The notes under the pieces were generated by a model. That model had not been told where the DNA came from and did no database searches. It saw only the letters and a list, made by a program, of their open reading frames with translations. A stretch of DNA of 64,000 nucleotides. Source: CAVTLG01 sp963802635. GTDB lineage: Bacteria > Chloroflexota > Ktedonobacteria > Ktedonobacterales > Ktedonobacteraceae. Within the stretch, counting starts at the first letter, position 1. Each line of letters starts with the position of its first letter. A program made the translations under genes and the position numbers. Shown here in pieces: positions 1 to 8,942 of this stretch. The stretch covers positions 2,852,001 through 2,916,000 of the forward strand of contig CAWDJJ010000001.1 of assembly GCA_963802635.1 (NCBI GenBank), written 5' to 3'.

Positions 1-331
1 CCGATACCTGAAACTCAACGCCAGGTCGCGGTGCCTCCTGCACAATATTGGACACTCCACCAAAAATAAACAGCACAATACTGCGCACAGTCAGGCCATA
101 CGCACGCGCAACCAGCGAGTGTGCCAACTCATGCAGCAGGATCGAGAGAAACAAGAGTATTGCGCCCACAACCCCCATCAGGAGATACGTGGAGGTCGCG
201 GCACCAGGATAGAGACCAGGGAACCAACCAGATGCCAGCGAGATCGTCAGCAGGACAAGCCCAATCAACAGACTAAAATTGACATAAACATCAATGCCAG
301 CGAGTTTGCCAAGGTGGAATGAGCCAGACAT
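1..331 (-). CDS. Site-2 protease family (M50) membrane metalloprotease, C-terminal part missing
   Basis: Reading leftward from an ATG at 331, the product opens MSGSFHLGKLAGIDVYV and has a hydrophobic segment before HELAHSLVARAYGL. HELAH is the zinc-binding HExxH motif of M50 proteases, and FIFGGVSNI follows as usual for bacterial site-2 protease homologues. These enzymes sit in the cytoplasmic membrane and cleave transmembrane substrates such as anti-sigma factors. The gene runs off the left edge after about 110 codons, so the second metal ligand and any PDZ or CBS domains cannot be seen. The family call is secure; the substrate is unknown. Confidence 0.85.
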   Translation of the reverse strand, partial: MSGSFHLGKLAGIDVYVNFSLLIGLVLLTISLASGWFPGLYPGAATSTYLLMGVVGAILLFLSILLHELAHSLVARAYGLTVRSIVLFIFGGVSNIVQEAPRPGVEFQVS

Positions 332-734
332 CGCACAAAATCCTTTCCTTCACCTTCTACACAAGTAGCAGCGAAGCATCACGCTTTTTGCCCGATATAA
401 TCATCAATGCCACATTCACATTAAGATAGCGCGCAAAACTATATTTTTCAGCCACCGCAAAAATGTTCCTCTCGTGCATTCATTTGACCGGGATGTTCTC
501 GCAAGCATGCAAGAACACAATCCTCTACTCCCTATCTCCTTATTATAGCCCATTTCCCAGTAAGGCTGCTTTTTGGCTCCGTCACAATGCAGCAGCAATG
601 ATATGTCTGGTACTTCGTACCTGTTCAGGTCTGCTGGACATAGGCGAGTGATCAACTTCTGAGCAGAAAGTGTTCCTTTCCTACGGCTACTGAACGATAG
701 CATTGTAGATACCATAGACTGCAGAAACTGAGAA
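332..734. other. Intergenic region upstream of the M50 protease gene
   Basis: About 400 bases lie between the start of the leftward M50 gene and the stop of the leftward MOSC gene, so this is probably the M50 promoter and leader. Only short stem-loops are visible, for example around 503-522. I found no convincing -35/-10 pair and no recognisable riboswitch, RNA gene or coding sequence. Open frames here show no family resemblance. Confidence 0.5.
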
Positions 735-1562
735 CTATTCTGAAACGGTGGAAGGAACTTGATACTCCAAAATATGCACCTCATCACCGACACACAGCAT
801 ACCGCTACCTTCTGCAAGCAGATATTGTCCAAACAGCACTTTCTGTTGAAACGTGCGATAGCGTGCCAGCGTTGCCAGCGGCTCCTTGTTGGTCCTCACG
901 CCACAAAGCGCATCAACGGTGATAATCGCACAGCGATTGCACGGCCTCACCACATGAAATGTTTGCTGGTTTATCTTAAACGTGCGCCAGCTATCTTCGG
1001 CGAACGCTGGCGCTCCTGCAATAACCAGATTTGGACGAAAACGCTCCAGGGGCACAGGCGTAGCCAGACGCTGATTGAGATCATCCAGAGAACCAGCGCC
1101 CAGCAAATGATAAGGAAAGCTTGTGAAGGCCGCGAGATCGTGATTGCGCGCATATTCCGGTGCCACGAAGCGCTGCGTGCTCTCGGGCATGAAGACGAGA
1201 CGACACGAGACATGCAGGAAATCTTGAAACCACGCATCCGCCTGATCACTGGCGGGAAGAGCCTCGCATTTCCCCTGGTACCAGCGCACGACACAGGGCT
1301 GAGTATGTTGCGGAGATAAAGGGACACGCAGCACAGGCATGCCAGGAGCCTGAACACATAAACCATCGTCATCAAGAGAAACAACAATACAGGCAAGGCG
1401 TGGATAGTCAAGTTGCTGAAGACCCAGGCCCAGCTCATTGACGAGCAGCCAACGCCGGTCATAGCGCAGACCACGCTCATCCATAAACGCCATCTGGACA
1501 TCCGTTCCATTGCACCCTTTGATGGGATACAGACGAATACTGCTCAGAAAGAACTCTGCCAT
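735..1562 (-). CDS. MOSC domain-containing protein
   Basis: The 275-residue product has an N-terminal MOSC beta-barrel (FFLSSIRLYPIKGC, then RGLRYDRRWLLV) followed by the MOSC core (RFRPNLVI, then VRPCNRCAIITVD with a conserved cysteine). Proteins of this layout, such as YcbX and the mARC enzymes, bind molybdenum cofactor and reduce N-hydroxylated compounds or deliver sulfur. The ATG at 1562 is preferred over an in-frame GTG one codon upstream because AAGGAG lies about eight bases before it. No redox partner is fused or adjacent. The family is confident and the reaction is not. Confidence 0.85.
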   Translation of the reverse strand: MAEFFLSSIRLYPIKGCNGTDVQMAFMDERGLRYDRRWLLVNELGLGLQQLDYPRLACIVVSLDDDGLCVQAPGMPVLRVPLSPQHTQPCVVRWYQGKCEALPASDQADAWFQDFLHVSCRLVFMPESTQRFVAPEYARNHDLAAFTSFPYHLLGAGSLDDLNQRLATPVPLERFRPNLVIAGAPAFAEDSWRTFKINQQTFHVVRPCNRCAIITVDALCGVRTNKEPLATLARYRTFQQKVLFGQYLLAEGSGMLCVGDEVHILEYQVPSTVSE

Positions 1563-1612
1563 CACTATCTCCTTGTTCTCTGTAGCTTACAAAAGTACGT
1601 TAAAGCCCACAA

Positions 1613-1641
1613 TTGACATTCATAGTAGAAAACAGTAAAAT
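1613..1641 (+). promoter_or_regulatory. Sigma-70-type promoter for the beta-CASP gene
   Basis: TTGACA at 1613-1618 and TAAAAT at 1636-1641 are separated by exactly 17 bases. It reads toward the gene starting at 1815 and leaves a leader of about 165 bases. Confidence 0.65.
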
Positions 1642-1814
1642 CCTCATAGAAAGATATTTGCCACTGGCACCATTTGAAAAAGAGAGTTGTATAACAAGAC
1701 ACTCTTATTCATTCATAGAGGTAAACGACTGGATGCTTCCAGAAACCGCTCCCAATAAAGCAAATGCGTAGCAAGTAGAAGTGATAAAAAGTAGCAATAG
1801 AAGGGGCATCAGTA

Positions 1815-4145
1815 ATGGAATTCACGTTTCTTGGTGGAGCTTCAGAGGTCGGAGCTTCCTGCACTATATTACAGCTAGCCGGACATCGCTTACTTGTTGA
1901 TGGAGGTATGCGTCCGGCAGTCAGAGAGGGACAATCGCGCCTACCCGATCTTTCATTACTAGAGCAGCATCCACCTGAAGCATTACTTATTACCCATGCC
2001 CATATTGATCATACGGGTGCTCTTCCCCTTATCGCTGCATTATTCCCACATATCCCCATTTACGCCACCGAAAGCACACGCGTCTTAACCGAGATTTTGC
2101 TACGCGACTCCGTGCATGTTATGGAGCAGGAAGGTCTGAAACCTGATGGCGAAACTCCTTTGTATAATAGCGAACAGGTAGATGTTTTTCTGGCCCGTAT
2201 CCAGCTTGCGAGTTGGCAACAACCCATCACCCCCTTGCCAGAAACTTCTGACATCAGCGTACGTTTCCTTCCCGCTGGACATATCTTAGGTGCAGCCATG
2301 CTCTTTTTCAGCACCCCCGAAGGCACACTACTACATACAGGCGATATATCTATCACCGACCAGCGCACAATTAAAGGCATAGATATAAACAGCTTACCAC
2401 AAGCTGATGTGATGATCTGTGAGGGTACCTATGGGAATCGTGCTCACAGTAATCGCAAAGAAGAAGAGCGCAAACTCGTCGAAACCGTGCAGCACACCAT
2501 CGCTCGTGGTGGCCGTATTCTCTGTCCCGCCTTCGCGGTCGGACGTGCCCAGGAAGTCATCCTGATACTCAAATTCTACCGCGCCAGTGGACAGGTATCG
2601 CCTGCGCCAATCTATCTTGATGGCATGGTGCGCTCAGTCTGCACAGCGTACCAGTTGCAATCTCACGACCTGCGCAATAGCTTGCAACGTTACCAACAGA
2701 ACTCTAGACGGCCTCTGTTCACTGATCCTGGCTTGCATATCTTCGCCGTTCATAACCAGGAGCGCACAAAACTCATACACACACACACTCCAATGATGAT
2801 CATTAGTAGTTCCGGCATGCTCGCTGGCGGCGCTTCGCCGCTCTATGCAGCAGATATCGCTGAACGTGAACAGGATTGTATCCTCTTCACAGGATATCAG
2901 GACGAAGAAAGTCCCGGCGCAACACTATTGGAGGCTCGCCAGGGAGATACGCTCCACCTCGGAGAGCAACATTACACGCTCGCATGCCAGGTAGAACGCT
3001 ACAATCTCTCTGGACACGCCGACGCTGAACAGCTTGTTCACGCGGTGCAAAAAGTGAATCCTCGACATCTCTTGCTCGTACACGGCACACGTGCCGCGCT
3101 GGAAACGCTGGCACAACGTCTCTCGCGCATAAAAATTGATATTCCAGTTGTTGGAAGTACCATACAGGCTAGCGGACACACGTCTCTCGCATCACCCAAC
3201 AGCGCTTCACAGACAGCACCACCCTTTAGTGCAGCCCTGACAGAACAACGACCATCCACCCCCAATAAGCTACCACCACCGACCATCCAAGACTTATGGA
3301 AGCTGGCAGCCCGCCTGGGTCCACTCCGTCCATGGACCTCTGTAGAACTGGGTCAACACTATTACGAAGCAGCCTATCATCCCTCATTGCGCAGCCAGAT
3401 TGAACTCACCCTGAAAGAAGTAGCACCTTACTTCAAACAGGGGCGCTTAGGAACTCAACCAACCTATCAACCACGTTCGCAAAGCGAAACGGACCACTTA
3501 CAGCCCCTTTCACTGCTTACACCTGATGAAATCGTGCTCGTACAGGGGCACAGGGGCACACCACAACTTGCTCTGTTGCTCTCGCAAGCACAGAATGGTT
3601 CCGTATCACTGATTGGAGATCAATGGAAACAAAGTCTGCGTCCGATCAATGTTATTCAACTGGTGCCAGACATACAACGGAATGGCTGGTCGCAACAGCC
3701 GGAACAGGTCATCAAGCAACAATTGCAAGTATGGAAGGCACAAGTTGAGCGCGCCTGGATTGACCTGCTGGCCCGCTGGGATCAGCAGCAGGTATTTACC
3801 TTTGCCTCAGTCTGTGCCGAGCAGCCTTCAGAAGACCTGCGCCTGGCATGGGGATTGGAATTGCTGTTACATGGACACGAACTTTTTCAGCGCAATGGCT
3901 CTACATTTCTACCGTTTGAGCCGGAAAAAGTGCTGAACAAGACAGGATTTGCCCACCATATTGAACTCTTACACGCGGGAGCCGGAGCGCAGGTATGCTG
4001 TGACGAACGCAAAGGCATTCTCACCGGTCGTAGCAACTGGCGTACATTCGAAGTACAATGGCAAGATGGCGAACAAGCGGGCACAGAAACACGCGTGCGA
4101 GCTACAAATATCCAGTTGGGAAATACACCAAAAGAGAGGAAGTGA
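1815..4145 (+). CDS. MBL-fold beta-CASP RNA hydrolase-like protein
   Basis: This 776-residue protein begins with a metallo-beta-lactamase domain: HAHIDH at residues 61-66 gives the zinc ligands, followed by LPAGHILGA and a later HTGDIS. A beta-CASP insert (GRAQEVILIL, DGMVRSVCTAY) and the NLSGHADAEQL motif follow, matching the CPSF73-type nuclease fold. The family cleaves RNA endo- and/or exonucleolytically. The last 280 or so residues form an extra region I cannot assign, making the protein much longer than the usual 450-residue bacterial homologue. It appears monocistronic behind its own promoter. Catalytic residues look intact, so nuclease activity is plausible; the RNA target is unknown. 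Confidence 0.85.
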   Translation: MEFTFLGGASEVGASCTILQLAGHRLLVDGGMRPAVREGQSRLPDLSLLEQHPPEALLITHAHIDHTGALPLIAALFPHIPIYATESTRVLTEILLRDSVHVMEQEGLKPDGETPLYNSEQVDVFLARIQLASWQQPITPLPETSDISVRFLPAGHILGAAMLFFSTPEGTLLHTGDISITDQRTIKGIDINSLPQADVMICEGTYGNRAHSNRKEEERKLVETVQHTIARGGRILCPAFAVGRAQEVILILKFYRASGQVSPAPIYLDGMVRSVCTAYQLQSHDLRNSLQRYQQNSRRPLFTDPGLHIFAVHNQERTKLIHTHTPMMIISSSGMLAGGASPLYAADIAEREQDCILFTGYQDEESPGATLLEARQGDTLHLGEQHYTLACQVERYNLSGHADAEQLVHAVQKVNPRHLLLVHGTRAALETLAQRLSRIKIDIPVVGSTIQASGHTSLASPNSASQTAPPFSAALTEQRPSTPNKLPPPTIQDLWKLAARLGPLRPWTSVELGQHYYEAAYHPSLRSQIELTLKEVAPYFKQGRLGTQPTYQPRSQSETDHLQPLSLLTPDEIVLVQGHRGTPQLALLLSQAQNGSVSLIGDQWKQSLRPINVIQLVPDIQRNGWSQQPEQVIKQQLQVWKAQVERAWIDLLARWDQQQVFTFASVCAEQPSEDLRLAWGLELLLHGHELFQRNGSTFLPFEPEKVLNKTGFAHHIELLHAGAGAQVCCDERKGILTGRSNWRTFEVQWQDGEQAGTETRVRATNIQLGNTPKERK

Positions 4146-4177
4146 ATGTTCCATCACGTCCCCTCTTACTTACATGC

Positions 4178-4960
4178 TTAATTTGCTCTGGCCGCGCTCG
4201 ATGGAATTGTTTTGTCGGTTGCATAGACTCTGCGGCGATCAGCTACATACTTCTGCGGTGTAGGTCTGACTTCTTCAGGGTAATATGAGCCAGCCGCGTC
4301 CGTATTGATACCGGGAAAATTCGGACCATAGTTGTAATGACCCGTTTCAGCAGGCGACAATGGACCACTCGCAAACATTGGCACACCCTTGATCTGCGGC
4401 ACCCCTGGTTCTGCATCATTGTCGTAGAGATCGTCAGGTACGCTGCTCAAACCTCTGGCGTAGAGTTCAGCTTCACTCACGGTCAGACGAAGCATATTGT
4501 TCTCGACGCCATCCTCAATAACCCGCTGAGGAACATAATAAACCCGCGCAAACAAGCTGCCACGATCAACAAGAATATAACGGCTGAAACGAGCCTGTAC
4601 TGTACCAAGCCACGCGCCCCGCTTATCCAACACATCTTGACCAATTTTAAACTTCGCATACGCATTTTCTGGAGCTTCCACGAAACGCGCTTTCGGTGCT
4701 ACCATCGGATCTTCTAGCGCCCACCCCAAAATTCCCACAATGACGAAGGGAATAGCTACAATAGTAAGCCAGGGATTGCCGGGCAAGAAGAGAAGACCAG
4801 TTACCGCTACCAGGATCGCAGCACCTAAAAGTAAGGGCCATAAACTGGGATTCGGGAGATGGATGTGATGTTCCCCCTCCGCACCTTCCACCACGGCATG
4901 TTCTGTTACCAGGGATGTATCGTCCACTGCGAGACTGACATGTTGAAAAGAACTATCCAT
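4178..4960 (-). CDS. Two-TM membrane protein with PRC-barrel/DUF2171-like domain
   Basis: The 260-residue product has a histidine- and acid-rich N terminus, two adjacent transmembrane helices (WPLLLGAAILVAVTGLLFL and a second ending in GILGWALED), then a soluble segment with KIGQDVLDKRGAWLGTVQ and YYVPQRVIEDGVEN. That segment resembles PRC-barrel or DUF2171 domains. The tail is proline- and tyrosine-rich. The paired N-terminal helices recall small subunit IV-type cytochrome oxidase proteins, but no haem or copper ligands are visible. ATG at 4960 follows AGAGGA; a TTG two codons upstream is possible. No function is assigned. Confidence 0.6.
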   Translation of the reverse strand: MDSSFQHVSLAVDDTSLVTEHAVVEGAEGEHHIHLPNPSLWPLLLGAAILVAVTGLLFLPGNPWLTIVAIPFVIVGILGWALEDPMVAPKARFVEAPENAYAKFKIGQDVLDKRGAWLGTVQARFSRYILVDRGSLFARVYYVPQRVIEDGVENNMLRLTVSEAELYARGLSSVPDDLYDNDAEPGVPQIKGVPMFASGPLSPAETGHYNYGPNFPGINTDAAGSYYPEEVRPTPQKYVADRRRVYATDKTIPSSAARAN

Positions 4961-5106
4961 AAGCAATCAGCTTTCCTCTGAATTATAAGATCTGCGAGGA
5001 CGCATATTCCCAATAATTGTCCCGTTACTAAGCATAGCACAACTCGCCAAAGTTGACCAGTACATAGCCTTGCCACAGCTTCGCATTTGTTTTTTAAAGA
5101 ACGATA

Positions 5107-7242
5107 CTACCTGCTGCCAGGATACGAGCGCGCCTTTCCACTCAAATGTTGTGGCACATCAATCACAACGATACCGGGACGGAACAGCAATGCAGCTTTG
5201 ATACGCAAGGTAGTCTGATTGTGCAGAAAATGTTCCCACCAGCGCACTACGACATACTCAGGGAGCACAACCGTTAGCGTGTCGTCAGGATGCCGCTCGT
5301 GCACGGTATCAATATACGCCAGCAATGGACGCACAAGTGTGCGGTACGGCGACTCGATAATCAACAAATGCGTATCCTCCTCCGGCTCGACATGCTCGTG
5401 CTGCCAGGCATCCCAGCGCGTCCCAATCTGTACAGCATCATCCTCACTGATAGCAACATGCACAGCAGTAACCTGATGAGAAATGGCACGCGCGAATGCC
5501 AGGCTCTGCTTGGCTGCCCGATCAAGCGTATCAATAGGCACAATCAGACGCAAGTGAATATCTTCTGGCCGTACAGGAATATCTGTGGTACGCTCACGCT
5601 CAAAACGGGTATAATGACGATAAATCGCCATAAACATCAATACAAGCAGTGGAATAAGTAGCACAACTACCCAGGCACCCTCAAGAAACTTCGAGAAGGA
5701 GATAATCACCGCGACCAGTAGCGTCGTAAACGCTCCCAGCCCGTTGATAACGATACTGCGCCGCCAATGCGGACCACGCAGTCGCCACCAGTGACGCACC
5801 ATGCCAGCTTGCGAGAGCGTAAACGACATAAACACTCCCACAGCAAACAGGTTAATCAAGGCGTTTGTGCTCCCCTTAAAGATGACTAGTAAGCAACTAG
5901 CCAGAAATGCCAGCGTCAGAATACCCGTGGTAAAGGCCAGACGGTCACCACGTAAAGAGAATAGACTGGGCAGAAATTTATCACGTGCTAACAACGAGGT
6001 CAGACGTGGAAAGTCCGAATAGCTGGTCTCGGCAGAGAGCGTCAGAATACCCAGCGTGGCAATCTGGAAGACCGGGAACAGGAATCGTAAAGGTCCATTA
6101 AATACCTGTGTCGCAATCTGCGCAATCACTGTAGGATTGCCAGCAGCATTGGCCTCAACATGGAAGGTCATTGCCAGCAAGGTAATGCCAAAGAAAAGCG
6201 TCCCCAGGATGACAGCCATCCAGGTCAGGGTGACGCTGGCGTTGCGCGTCTCTGGCTTCTGAAAGGCGGGTATGCCATTGGAAATCGCTTCCACCCCCGT
6301 CATCGCTGAACAGCCCGTGGCAAAAGCGCGTAAGAGCAGGAACAGCGTCAAAGGTTCAATCTGCGGTAGCGGAGTAAACTGACCGACCAGCGGTTGATGT
6401 GCCACGATAAACGCCTTGAAGAGACCAACAATGATCAGCAGCAGAGCCGTCAGCACAAAAAAGTAGGTGGGTAGTGCGAGAATTGATCCAGACTCACGCA
6501 CACCACGCAGATTAATGATGGTAATCAGAATAACCAGAATGATATCGAGCACAATAACATGTGGAGACAACGCGGGGAAGAGAGACGCGAGATTTAGCAC
6601 GCCAGCCGCGACACTGACCGAGACATTGAGCACATAATCGATGAGCAGCGCCGCTGCCGCCACCAGTCCAGCTAGAGTTCCGAGGTTTTCTCTGGCTACA
6701 ATATACGAGCCGCCCCCATTGGGATAGGCAGGGATAGTCTGACGATAGGAAAGCGCAACAATCGCTAATAGCATAATAATGACCATGCTAATCGGCAAAG
6801 TCAGCCCAAGATGTCCTGAACCAGCACCTGCCAGGTTAAATAGAATGGCCTCAGTTGCATAGGCCACAGAAGAAATCGCGTCAGAGGAGAGCACAGCCAA
6901 TGCCTTTACCTTTGTTAAGCGTTCACGCTCAGCACTGGCAGTAGCAATTGGCGCACCAACCAATAGCCGCTTGGCACGATACCAGAGCAGACCGAGACCA
7001 GTGTGTGGAACCTCGACCTGTTCTGTTGCTTCAAGTACACCATTACGCACACGCCGCAACACTTTATCTTGTGAACCCACCACACGCAAGCCGGAGGTAC
7101 CTCCGCGCCTTCTTGCCAGAGCCAGCGTACGCAAACCGAAGTCATTGACCTTACCAGTGGGCCTGCTTTTCGTCGAAGCAGGCTCAGTAGGAGAGGGAGA
7201 AATGGAAGAAGGAGGAAATTGTTGATCGTCCTGTTGCGCCAT
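5107..7242 (-). CDS. APC-superfamily permease, KimA-like potassium transporter
   Basis: The 711-residue protein has a soluble N terminus, then about twelve hydrophobic segments beginning near AVLSSDAISSVAYATEA, a signature close to that of KimA/YdaO, the high-affinity potassium symporter of Bacillus. A cytoplasmic C-terminal domain of roughly 150 residues (IHLRLIVPIDTLDRAAKQSL onward) resembles a USP-like regulatory domain, as in KimA. In Bacillus this gene is controlled by a c-di-AMP riboswitch; I looked upstream and found no such leader. The ATG at 7242 has AAGGA eight bases before it. General amino-acid permease is the alternative call. Confidence 0.75.
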   Translation of the reverse strand: MAQQDDQQFPPSSISPSPTEPASTKSRPTGKVNDFGLRTLALARRRGGTSGLRVVGSQDKVLRRVRNGVLEATEQVEVPHTGLGLLWYRAKRLLVGAPIATASAERERLTKVKALAVLSSDAISSVAYATEAILFNLAGAGSGHLGLTLPISMVIIMLLAIVALSYRQTIPAYPNGGGSYIVARENLGTLAGLVAAAALLIDYVLNVSVSVAAGVLNLASLFPALSPHVIVLDIILVILITIINLRGVRESGSILALPTYFFVLTALLLIIVGLFKAFIVAHQPLVGQFTPLPQIEPLTLFLLLRAFATGCSAMTGVEAISNGIPAFQKPETRNASVTLTWMAVILGTLFFGITLLAMTFHVEANAAGNPTVIAQIATQVFNGPLRFLFPVFQIATLGILTLSAETSYSDFPRLTSLLARDKFLPSLFSLRGDRLAFTTGILTLAFLASCLLVIFKGSTNALINLFAVGVFMSFTLSQAGMVRHWWRLRGPHWRRSIVINGLGAFTTLLVAVIISFSKFLEGAWVVVLLIPLLVLMFMAIYRHYTRFERERTTDIPVRPEDIHLRLIVPIDTLDRAAKQSLAFARAISHQVTAVHVAISEDDAVQIGTRWDAWQHEHVEPEEDTHLLIIESPYRTLVRPLLAYIDTVHERHPDDTLTVVLPEYVVVRWWEHFLHNQTTLRIKAALLFRPGIVVIDVPQHLSGKARSYPGSR

Positions 7243-7715
7243 ACGTTTTTTTCCTTATTATACACTATTTTTCCACTTTATTTATTTCTTAAATAGAGCG
7301 GAAATCGTAACTATGCAAGCCAGTATTGAGTCTTCGCTCTGCTCTTACGCGAGCTTGCACTGCACCTGAAGAGTCACAGTAGATCTGTTCTGTATGAAAC
7401 TATAACTGTTTGTTCTCATATGGACAAGTACAAGGGATATTAGCACTAATATATAGTCCGCCTATGGAATACACACGATCAAGCAGACCAAAAATATCCA
7501 GTCAATCACAAAAGCCAGTGTCCCCCTATCTTGTTCAAGCATACAAAATATTCTGTGCAATTTGTTGGGGAAACTATAGTATCATCTCTTTCCTTGCATG
7601 TACTCTTTCCCGAGAAGGAAAAAACAAAGCTTCTCCAAAGTGTTATTTCTTTCTTGATCTGTTTTTGATTTATGCGTCCACATTTTTCGACCGTAGTGTT
7701 TTCAGGAAAAAAAAC
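7243..7715. other. Divergent intergenic region with a dispersed-repeat fragment
   Basis: This region of about 470 bases separates the leftward permease and rightward oxidase genes. A TATAAT-like hexamer lies just before the permease start. The 26 bases at 7331-7356 match 23 of 26 positions of a segment at 44534-44559 inside the MITE-like repeat, so this may be a remnant of the same repeat family. An open frame extends the oxidase upstream to 7410, but it has no ribosome site or conserved sequence and is judged non-coding. Confidence 0.5.
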
Positions 7716-8816
7716 ATGCTTTCAATGATGAAAAAACGAGTACTAGTCATTGGAGCCGGGGTTAGTGGTTTAACTACAGCCTTGTGTCTCCTTCAGAAAG
7801 GCTTCCAGGTGACGGTAGTAGCCGAAAAGTTTGCTCCCGACATCGTTTCAGTAGTGGCCGGAGCCTTGTGGGAATGGCCTCCTGCCGTCTGTGGGCACCA
7901 TCTGAATCAGCAATCGCTGGATCGTTCCAAACAATGGTGCATGGTTTCGTATAAGAAGTTTTTTGAACTGGCCCAAGATGAGAAAACCGGTGTCTTCATC
8001 TACCCTGTCACCTTTTACTTTCCTCATTGTGTCGAGTCCAATCCCAATGCACTGCGCAAGATGAAAGAATTACGCAGCCAGGTCCAGGGCTTTCGCCACA
8101 GTGCGGCCTTGATCAGGGAACATCACGTCAATGAGCAGCTAGGACTGGAAGATGCCTATACCCATCTGGCTCCGATGGTGGACACAGATGTCTACCTGAA
8201 CTGGTTGCTGCGCCAGGTATGCAGAGCAGGCTGTCTGGTGCTGGCTCAGCGTATTGACGGCCACCTTCGGGAAAACGAAGAGCACCTGAAGCGGCAGTTT
8301 GGGGTCGAAGCAATCGTGAATTGTTCTGGTTTAGGAGGACGCGAACTGGGTGACAAGAGCCTCTATCCATTGCGTGGAGTTCTGGTGCGCGTTCTCAATG
8401 ATGGTATCTCTATGCCGCTGCTCAAAGAAGCCCATTGTGTTGCTCACGAAGCAGGAAATGAGCAAGATATGATCTTTATCGCTCCACGAGGGAAGAACCG
8501 GGTGATTCTGGGAGGTCTGGTCGAGCCTGAGGAATGGAGCACCGACATCTCTCTGGAGACATATCAACCCATCCGAGATATGTTTGACCGATGTGTCTCT
8601 TTCCTGCCGAGTTTACAGCACGCACGTCTTGATCCCAATGAGCCGGTTCGGGTGGGTCTGCATCCTGTCCGACGGGAGAATGTGCGTCTGGAGCGGGAAG
8701 CAGAAACGTGTATTATCCATAACTACGGTCATGGGGGATCAGGTGTCACCTTTTCCTGGGGATGCGCTCAAGAAGTGACAAAACGTCTGGAAGCGATGCT
8801 AAGCGAAGAGAGATGA
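7716..8816 (+). CDS. FAD-dependent D-amino-acid oxidase family protein
   Basis: The 366-residue enzyme starts with a dinucleotide-binding motif, RVLVIGAGVSGLTTALCL, and ends with the D-amino-acid oxidase signature: VRVGLHPVR, then HNYGHGGSGVTFSWGCA. The family oxidatively deaminates D-amino acids to 2-oxo acids, ammonia and peroxide, using FAD. The conserved arginine of GLHPVR normally binds the substrate carboxylate. The start at 7716 is chosen because AGGA lies eight bases upstream and the GxGxxG fold begins directly after it. The gene is monocistronic and ends before a 14-bp hairpin. D-aspartate oxidase is an equally possible specificity. Confidence 0.88.
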   Translation: MLSMMKKRVLVIGAGVSGLTTALCLLQKGFQVTVVAEKFAPDIVSVVAGALWEWPPAVCGHHLNQQSLDRSKQWCMVSYKKFFELAQDEKTGVFIYPVTFYFPHCVESNPNALRKMKELRSQVQGFRHSAALIREHHVNEQLGLEDAYTHLAPMVDTDVYLNWLLRQVCRAGCLVLAQRIDGHLRENEEHLKRQFGVEAIVNCSGLGGRELGDKSLYPLRGVLVRVLNDGISMPLLKEAHCVAHEAGNEQDMIFIAPRGKNRVILGGLVEPEEWSTDISLETYQPIRDMFDRCVSFLPSLQHARLDPNEPVRVGLHPVRRENVRLEREAETCIIHNYGHGGSGVTFSWGCAQEVTKRLEAMLSEER

Positions 8817-8837
8817 GCCGAAGAAGGCGTCTCTGCT

Positions 8838-8879
8838 GATGAAGCTTGCAAGCTGCAGATGGAGTTTGCAAGCTTCATC
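8838..8879. terminator. Perfect 14-bp hairpin between convergent genes
   Basis: GATGAAGCTTGCAA at 8838-8851 pairs perfectly with 8866-8879 across a 14-base loop. It lies between the oxidase stop and the stop of the convergent MFS gene. There is no T tract, so a bidirectional transcription block is inferred rather than shown. Confidence 0.5.
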
Positions 8880-8942
8880 CGGGTCTCGCGCCACTCCCCA
8901 TTTCAGTACTTCAACAGGGTGAACAATGACCACTTTGTTACG

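Noticed and set aside
416..832. 138-codon leftward open frame overlapping the MOSC gene end
   Set aside because: It overlaps the confident MOSC gene, has no ribosome site and shows no family resemblance.
7243..7480. c-di-AMP (ydaO-type) riboswitch upstream of the KimA-like permease
   Set aside because: Looked for because Bacillus kimA has one; none of its conserved strings was found on the leader strand.
7410..7715. N-terminal extension of the D-amino-acid oxidase
   Set aside because: The extension lacks conserved sequence and a ribosome site; AGGA and the GxGxxG fold support the start at 7716.
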